The notes under the pieces: generated by a model
Database searches by the model: none
Told to the model about the DNA's origin: nothing
The model's input: only the letters and a program-made list of their open reading frames with translations
Assembly (NCBI RefSeq): GCF_015326965.1
Contig: NZ_CP017659.1
Span: forward strand, 2,728,001-2,792,000
DNA: 64,000 nucleotides
From: Paenibacillus sp. JZ16
GTDB lineage: Bacteria; Bacillota; Bacilli; Paenibacillales; Paenibacillaceae
Direction: 5' to 3'
In this document: one piece after another, positions 59,027-64,000 of the stretch
Position numbering within the stretch: position 1 is the stretch's first letter
Layout: every line of letters begins with the position of its first letter
Position numbers and translations under genes: made by a program

Positions 59027-60139
59027 TTAGCGAAGTTCTATCGGCACATATTTTTGGTCGGTCATCCCTGTATACTCTGCGCGCGGGCGGATGATACGGT
59101 TGCCTTCATACTGCTCAAGAATATGCGCGGTCCATCCGGATACACGGCTGATGGCAAAAATCGGCGTAAACAGTTCATGCTCGATGCCGAGCTGCGTATA
59201 AACCGATGCGGAATAGAAATCAACGTTCGGCTTCAGCCCTTTTTGGTTGGTAACCGTTTCGTCGATCAGCACCGACATGTCGTACAGCGTGGTGTCGCCT
59301 TTCATTTCACCAAGCTCGCGCGACATTTTTTGGAGATGCTTCGCGCGCGGATCGCCGTTTTTGTATACGCGGTGTCCAAAGCCCATTATTTTTTCACGGT
59401 TGTCCAGCTTCTCCTGAATGTAAGCCTGGGCCCGATCGATCGAACCGACTTCGTTCAGCATCTTCATGACGGCTTCATTCGCGCCGCCGTGCAGAGGACC
59501 TTTAAGCGCGCCAATAGCGGAAGTAACACCGGAATATATGTCGGACAGCGTGGCTACGGTTACACGAGCAGCAAACGTGGATGCGTTAAGCTCGTGATCC
59601 GCGTGCAATACCAGTGCCTGGTCCAGAGCCTTGATTGAAGTCTGATCAGGATCTTCGCCTCTGAGCATATACAGGAAATTCTCCGCGATGGAGACGCCGG
59701 CTTTCGGAGCCACCGGCTCTTTGCCCTGACGAACACGGGCGATGGCAGCAATGATCGTTGGAAGCTGAGCTTGAAGTTTAACCGCTTTCTTCTCGTTCGA
59801 TTCACGGCTCATATCGTCGCCTTCGGCGTCATACAGAGCAAGCGCGGATACAGCCGAGCGAAGCGCAGCCATCGTATTGGTATCCTTCGGATACAATTTG
59901 ATCTGCTGGATAAGCTCATCCGGAATGGCAGCATAGTCGCTCAAATCTTGTTGAAGGGCCTTAAGCTCTTCGGCATTTGGAAGCTTTCCGAACCAGAGCA
60001 GATAGGCTACCTCTTCAAAACTTGCATGTTCTGCGAGATCGTCAATATCATATCCACGGTAAGTCAGAACGCCATCGACGATCGAACTAATCGCGGAGGT
60101 GGTAGCTACAATGCCTTCCAAACCCTTGGTAGCTGTCAT
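59027..60139 (-). CDS. citZ: Citrate synthase
   Basis: 370 residues from ATG 60139 (MTATKGLEGIVATTSAISSI), preceded by AAAGGAGAG; the frame opens 70 codons earlier through the promoter region and that part is not credible. Catalytic residues lie in HADHELNASTFAARV (His) and GFGHRVYKNGDPRAKHL (His), with the Asp in the C-terminal GWTAHILEQY region context. It condenses acetyl-CoA and oxaloacetate. A palindrome at 60188-60205 lies in its leader. Confidence 0.96.
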   Translation of the reverse strand: MTATKGLEGIVATTSAISSIVDGVLTYRGYDIDDLAEHASFEEVAYLLWFGKLPNAEELKALQQDLSDYAAIPDELIQQIKLYPKDTNTMAALRSAVSALALYDAEGDDMSRESNEKKAVKLQAQLPTIIAAIARVRQGKEPVAPKAGVSIAENFLYMLRGEDPDQTSIKALDQALVLHADHELNASTFAARVTVATLSDIYSGVTSAIGALKGPLHGGANEAVMKMLNEVGSIDRAQAYIQEKLDNREKIMGFGHRVYKNGDPRAKHLQKMSRELGEMKGDTTLYDMSVLIDETVTNQKGLKPNVDFYSASVYTQLGIEHELFTPIFAISRVSGWTAHILEQYEGNRIIRPRAEYTGMTDQKYVPIELR

Positions 60140-60187
60140 GCAACATCTCTCCTTTATGATCGGGATAAACTGAACTATTTTGACATT

Positions 60188-60205
60188 CATGAAAACATTT
60201 TCATG
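60188..60205. promoter_or_regulatory. Palindrome in the citZ upstream region, possible CcpA/CcpC site
   Basis: CATGAAAA-CA-TTTTCATG is a perfect 8-bp-arm inverted repeat 49 bp before citZ. It resembles a cre site (TGAAAACATTTTCA against TGWAANCGNTNNCA) apart from CA instead of CG at the centre. The remaining 60206-60515 stretch is AT-rich and shows no gene. Confidence 0.5.
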
Positions 60206-60515
60206 AAGTCGGATAAAAAAGAAAAACGCGAAAAAAATTGCTATGGTCCTAGTCACAAACCTTCTCATATCATACTGGATTTTGTCTGATATGTGAACAT
60301 GAGCAGCGACATTCGCCGCATCAAATTGTTTTATCGACACCATAAACATTTTTTTGAAATCACTTACAATTCCATTATACCTGTGATAATTCTCATTGTC
60401 GAATCATGAAGACAAGCCTTTTCCAACTCTTTATCCTTATATTGAATCTCCTTGCATACGTATAGGAATGAGCGTTTCTGCTCGTCCCTGAAGTGCTGCA
60501 AAGGAGTGTGATTGT

Positions 60516-61634
60516 TTGGAACGATTGATGCTCAAGCGTTTTGGCCGGGGAGTGTGGGTGCTGTCTTCCATCTTCGTGATCGCCTATTTGATATATGTAC
60601 TGCTGCCGCTGCTTTACCCCTTCCTCCTGTCCTGGATCATCGCTTATGCCATGAATCCTTGCGTCCGCCTGCTTCAGCGGAGTTTGAAGCTGCCGCGGTG
60701 GCTCGCTGTCATGTTGTCCCTGCTGCTGTATTTCGGAGCGGCTCTGCTGATTCTCACGGCGGCTGTCACGAGACTGGTCAAGGAGCTTATTATCCTGTCC
60801 CAGTCCTTCAATCTTCATATTGATGCCTGGATGGAATGGCTGACCGCATGGACCCAGAATGATAGCTTCCAGAATATCATCAATGAGATTAGCCGGTTCT
60901 ATCAGAACAACCCGAATTATCACGATACCATCAATCAGAACATTACCCGCACGACGCAAACGATTGGCACGGCCGTGACCGACCTCGTTACCGGTATTTT
61001 TAACGGAATTCTGCAAATTATTTATTACCTGCCCAACTTGGGCACGATTCTCATTGTGGTTTTACTGTCCACGTTCTTTCTCAGCAACAGCTGGGAGCGC
61101 CATAATCGCGCGCTTATCCGCATCCTGCCCGACGTCATTCGCAAACCCATGATCTATATTTTCACGGATCTAAAAAAAGCGTTGTTCGGATTCGCGAGGG
61201 CCCAGCTGATTCTGATCTCCATCACGGCCCTGATCGTCATGATCACGCTTTATGCGCTCGGGGTCGATTCCGCCTTCTCCATCGGTCTTCTGATCGGCTT
61301 GGTGGATCTCCTCCCCTACTTGGGCGTCGGCATCGTTCTGATCCCCTGGTCGCTGTATGCCTTTATGTCGGGCGACCTGACGCTTGGCATCGGACTAACC
61401 GTCCTGTACAGCATCATCCTGATCGTCAGACAGATTATGGAGCCCAAGGTGCTCGCCAGCAGTGTGGGACTGGACCCGCTCGCCGCCCTGCTGGGCATGT
61501 TCGTCGGGCTCAAACTGTTCGGCATTCTGGGACTGATTTTAGGTCCAGTGTCGCTTGTCATCCTGGATGCCTTTCACCGGGCCCACGTATTCAAGGACCT
61601 AAGGAATTATATTATCGGAGGCAGGTTCAGATAG
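60516..61634 (+). CDS. ytvI: AI-2E-family / sporulation membrane protein YtvI
   Basis: 372 residues and seven to eight membrane helices. The family signature is intact: the N-terminal LLYPFLLSWIIAYAMNP, the central hydrophilic segment ~85-150, and the C-terminal LVDLLPYLGVGIVLIPWSLY with RQIMEPKVLASSVGLDPLA. In Bacillus it is a sporulation-expressed transporter-like protein with no known substrate. TTG start 60516 with AAGGAG nine bases upstream. It is the only plus-strand gene in this core stretch. Confidence 0.9.
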   Translation: MERLMLKRFGRGVWVLSSIFVIAYLIYVLLPLLYPFLLSWIIAYAMNPCVRLLQRSLKLPRWLAVMLSLLLYFGAALLILTAAVTRLVKELIILSQSFNLHIDAWMEWLTAWTQNDSFQNIINEISRFYQNNPNYHDTINQNITRTTQTIGTAVTDLVTGIFNGILQIIYYLPNLGTILIVVLLSTFFLSNSWERHNRALIRILPDVIRKPMIYIFTDLKKALFGFARAQLILISITALIVMITLYALGVDSAFSIGLLIGLVDLLPYLGVGIVLIPWSLYAFMSGDLTLGIGLTVLYSIILIVRQIMEPKVLASSVGLDPLAALLGMFVGLKLFGILGLILGPVSLVILDAFHRAHVFKDLRNYIIGGRFR

Positions 61635-61741
61635 CAGTCGGACGAACTCATGGGAATTGCCGATTCCTGATATTTCCTCGTACTCCATAAATAAATAGAC
61701 CGGCCCATGATGGGCCGGTCTTATGGGTGATCCTGCTTGTA

Positions 61742-62134
61742 TTATCTGCGAAAGATCGTAATCTTGCCGTTTTTCATATTTTTCTTCATCCATTTCAACA
61801 GCAATATCCGATACAGCGGGCGAGTCAGCGGAAATATCAGCGTAAATCCGATTATGTCAGTTACAAAGCCCGGCAGAATAAGTAGCACTCCACCCGCAAA
61901 TATACATAGGCCGTCGGCCATGGAAGCACCCGGAACCATGCCTGAGTTCATTCTCTGCTTGGCATCTTCCATCGCTTTGCGACCTTCGAACCTCATCATG
62001 GCCACGCCAACCGCAGAGGTTAGCAGTGTCAATAGCAAGGTATTCATGCCGCCCACGCGATCCGCAACAAACTGAAAGCCGAATATTTCAATAGCAGGCA
62101 CGAAGATCATCGCTGCCAGCAACCATTTGAACAT
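61742..62134 (-). CDS. fxsA: FxsA family membrane protein
   Basis: 130 residues. Two or three hydrophobic helices, with the conserved opening (MFKWLLAAMIFVPAIEIFGF), the MRFEGRKAMEDAKQRMNSG amphipathic segment and the glycine-rich LPGFVTDIIGFTLIFPLTR helix. In E. coli, FxsA relieves F-plasmid exclusion of phage T7; its ordinary cellular role is unknown. It lies 4 bp after the thioesterase gene, so likely an operon. This neighbourhood with pyk is standard in Bacillota. Confidence 0.93.
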   Translation of the reverse strand: MFKWLLAAMIFVPAIEIFGFQFVADRVGGMNTLLLTLLTSAVGVAMMRFEGRKAMEDAKQRMNSGMVPGASMADGLCIFAGGVLLILPGFVTDIIGFTLIFPLTRPLYRILLLKWMKKNMKNGKITIFRR

Positions 62135-62138
62135 GAAG

Positions 62139-62648
62139 CTACTCCTTCCTCCCCCAAAGGGTGTCCCTCAATGCATCATACAGCTTTGGCGCGCATTTAT
62201 CCAGTCGGGCCGGCTTCCACTCTCTATTCAGCCATACATGACGGGTCGCGCCGGCCGTTAACAAGGAACCGGGAAGCTCGGATTCGGGAGACAGATCCAT
62301 CGCCTCCAAATCTGCCTGCTCCTGTTCGCTTAACAAACGGACCTCATATTCATAGTGTATTCGAAGCGGGGAGAAAGCAGTCATTCTGGTAAACACCGTT
62401 ACAAGATCATCATACCGCGCAGGCTGACGGTACTTGATATCAAGATCAACCACCGGGAGGAGGACACCTTCTTCTTCCATTCCGCGATACGTAAATCCCA
62501 TTTCACGGATCATTTGGGTACGTCCGATCTCGAACCAGTTTAAATAGTTCGCGTGGTATACGACACCCATTTGATCGCTTTCCTGGTAACGCACCCGAAA
62601 TGACGTCCAGAACCAGCGGCTTAGTGTCGGTACGGATGGTTTAGGCAT
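62139..62648 (-). CDS. Acyl-CoA thioesterase, YbgC type (hot-dog fold)
   Basis: About 169 residues from ATG 62648 (MPKPSVP), following AAGGGGTGAT. The hot-dog active-site motif RYQESDQMGVVYHANYLNWF, with the catalytic Asp in SDQMG, is followed by the helix EIGRTQMIREMG. It hydrolyses acyl-CoA esters; the 4-hydroxybenzoyl-CoA thioesterase label is the family name rather than a proven substrate. It lies between pyk and fxsA. Confidence 0.9.
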   Translation of the reverse strand: MPKPSVPTLSRWFWTSFRVRYQESDQMGVVYHANYLNWFEIGRTQMIREMGFTYRGMEEEGVLLPVVDLDIKYRQPARYDDLVTVFTRMTAFSPLRIHYEYEVRLLSEQEQADLEAMDLSPESELPGSLLTAGATRHVWLNREWKPARLDKCAPKLYDALRDTLWGRKE

Positions 62649-62669
62649 CAACATCACCCCTTATCTATG

Positions 62670-62710
62670 CAAAAAGCAATGGTCGACAGAATCATCGTCC
62701 ATTGCTTATA
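62670..62710 (-). terminator. Terminator of pyk
   Basis: AAGCAATGG (62674-62682) pairs with CCATTGCTT (62699-62707), with an inner TCGA segment; TTTTT follows on the minus strand. Confidence 0.8.
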
Positions 62711-62750
62711 TGCTGCTATATTCAGAATCCAACGGATTCTTGACGTTGTA

Positions 62751-64000
62751 TTACTTCTCCTGTGGAATTTGATCCACTTTCAGGAGGTTGGTCGAACCGG
62801 AACGGCCCAGTGGCACGCCTGCTGTAATCACAACAAGATCGCCTTCTTTCACGAGACCGGACTTCACGCCGCCTTGCAGCGCGTAATCAAACATCTCGTC
62901 CGTAGAAGAAGCCTGTTCGCCTTTAACCGGCGTTACGCCCCAAGTCAGTGCCAAACGTCTCAATGTTCTGTCTTGAGTCGTGACGGCGACGATAGGAGCC
63001 TCTGGACGGTATTTGGATACCATGCGAGCTGTTTGACCGGATTCCGTGGACGAAATGATGGCTTTGGCATTCAGGTCAAGTGCCGAGATCGCAACGGATT
63101 GGCTGATTGCTTCGGTAACGCTGGTATCTTGAGCAATACGCTGCTTCAAGAACATTTCACGGTAATTCAGCGCGGATTCCGCTTTCTCAGCGATACGGGA
63201 CATAGTCAATACGGATTCTACAGGGTATTTACCTGCAGCCGTTTCGCCGGACAGCATGATCGCATCGGTACCGTCAAAAATCGCATTGGCAACGTCACTT
63301 GCTTCCGCACGGGTAGGACGTGGGTTGCGCTGCATGGAATCCAGCATTTGCGTAGCCGTAATAACCGGTTTGCCAGCCAGGTTACATTTTTCGATCATGC
63401 GTTTTTGAACCAATGGAACTTCCTCTGCCGGAATCTCTACGCCGAGGTCGCCACGGGCTACCATCAAGCCGTCGGATACTTCGAGGATTTCATCCAGGTT
63501 GTCAACGCCCTGCTGGTTCTCGATTTTGGAGATGATTTGGATGTGCTCGCCATTATGCTTCTTCAGCAATTCGCGAATTTCAAGCACGTCACTTGCTTTA
63601 CGAACGAAGGAAGCGGCAATAAAATCGATGCCCTGTTCGATCCCGAAAATGATATCGTTGGCGTCTTTTTCCGTAATGCCTGGGAGAGAAATCGCGACTC
63701 CCGGTACGTTTACACCTTTTTTGCTCTTAATGGTTCCGCCATTGACGATGCGGCATCTGATTTCGGTGCCTTGAATCTCCACCACGGTCAGACCGATCAG
63801 ACCGTCATCGATCAAGATCGTGGATCCGACTTGAACATCTTGCGGCAACTCTTTATAAGTAATGGACAAACGATTCTTATCACCAAGGATTTCCTCGGTA
63901 GTAAGGGTGATATATTCATCTTGTACAAGCTCAATCGGTTCCACTTCAAGTTTGCCTGTACGGATTTCCGGTCCTTTGGTGTCAAGCAGGATCGCTACCG
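62751..64000 (-). CDS. pyk: Pyruvate kinase (5' part off the window)
   Basis: The C-terminal ~416 codons are in the window; the frame continues through the right edge ([20 protein letters not shown] at the edge is the canonical N-terminal segment). It converts phosphoenolpyruvate and ADP to pyruvate and ATP. Seen: DDGLIGL B-domain start, the active-site [10 protein letters not shown] with catalytic Lys, the [12 protein letters not shown] loop, [10 protein letters not shown], and the regulatory C-domain ending [11 protein letters not shown]. The extra ~110-residue C-terminal domain of Bacillus subtilis Pyk is absent. An in-frame ATG-like GTG at 63944 is not the start. Confidence 0.96.
   Translation of the reverse strand, partial: VAILLDTKGPEIRTGKLEVEPIELVQDEYITLTTEEILGDKNRLSITYKELPQDVQVGSTILIDDGLIGLTVVEIQGTEIRCRIVNGGTIKSKKGVNVPGVAISLPGITEKDANDIIFGIEQGIDFIAASFVRKASDVLEIRELLKKHNGEHIQIISKIENQQGVDNLDEILEVSDGLMVARGDLGVEIPAEEVPLVQKRMIEKCNLAGKPVITATQMLDSMQRNPRPTRAEASDVANAIFDGTDAIMLSGETAAGKYPVESVLTMSRIAEKAESALNYREMFLKQRIAQDTSVTEAISQSVAISALDLNAKAIISSTESGQTARMVSKYRPEAPIVAVTTQDRTLRRLALTWGVTPVKGEQASSTDEMFDYALQGGVKSGLVKEGDLVVITAGVPLGRSGSTNLLKVDQIPQEK

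Noticed and set aside
60370..60400. Fur-box-like GATAAT...ATTGTC upstream of ytvI
   Set aside because: The spacing between half-sites does not fit the 19-bp Fur consensus and no iron gene is nearby.
60393..61016. Minus-strand 207-codon open frame over ytvI
   Set aside because: Low-complexity Gln/Arg-rich translation opposite a clear membrane protein.

Overview
The window looks like chromosome of a spore-forming, low-to-mid GC Bacillota, most likely Paenibacillus or a close relative. The evidence is the collinear housekeeping block pyk / thioesterase / fxsA / ytvI / citZ-icd-mdh / pho-pst / polA-mutM-ytaF-coaE / nrdR, an alpha/beta-type SASP with a sporulation-type promoter, T-box leaders in front of ilvB, and strong AGGAGG ribosome binding sites with many GTG and TTG starts. 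The species cannot be fixed from the sequence alone.

Layout. 1-2.45 kb: ilvB (minus strand) behind two complete T-box leaders in tandem. 2.6-23.7 kb: an accessory stretch of small regulator-plus-target units: TetR/NADH-oxidase-like, TetR/MFS, XRE-MmyB/SDR, XRE-MmyB with FMN reductase, Dabb protein and epoxide hydrolase, MarR/RidA/FAD monooxygenase, ArsR/luciferase-like oxidoreductase/MFS, TetR/SnoaL, and an ABC-2-type membrane protein. Several intergenic regions carry clear inverted-repeat operators. Between the units lie scars: an IS1182-type transposase tail, a serine-recombinase tail, an SDR with an internal deletion, and two truncated hydrolases head to head. Together this reads as a redox and xenobiotic-defence island that has grown by repeated insertion and loss.

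24.0-34.8 kb (all minus strand) is a polymorphic-toxin locus. A secreted 1241-residue protein with eleven degenerate ~92-residue repeats ends in one YD (Rhs-type) repeat. It is followed 30 bp later by a 1575-residue secreted Rhs/YD protein with a C-terminal toxin tip resembling Ntox21. An immunity gene starts one base after the toxin stop. Next comes an orphan toxin module that carries a 235-bp near-identical copy of the pre-toxin region joined to a different toxin tip, then its presumed immunity gene, then a further immunity-like gene without a toxin. Each module ends in a similar GACCTTG-type terminator.

34.9-36.0 kb holds a decayed IS3 orfA and an isolated tRNA-Ala(GGC). 36.1-64 kb is conserved core: nrdR, SASP, lytic transglycosylase, coaE, ytaF, mutM, polA, then the phosphate regulon (phoR, phoP, a cytosolic CBS-chemoreceptor, pstSCAB, phoU) with PhoP-box repeats in front of pstS and phoP. 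The rest is a BASS transporter, class I fumarase, a beta/gamma-crystallin-like protein, a stress SDR, the TCA genes mdh/icd/citZ, ytvI, fxsA, a thioesterase and pyk, which runs off the right edge. In the pho cluster the kinase gene precedes the regulator gene, the reverse of the usual phoP-phoR order.
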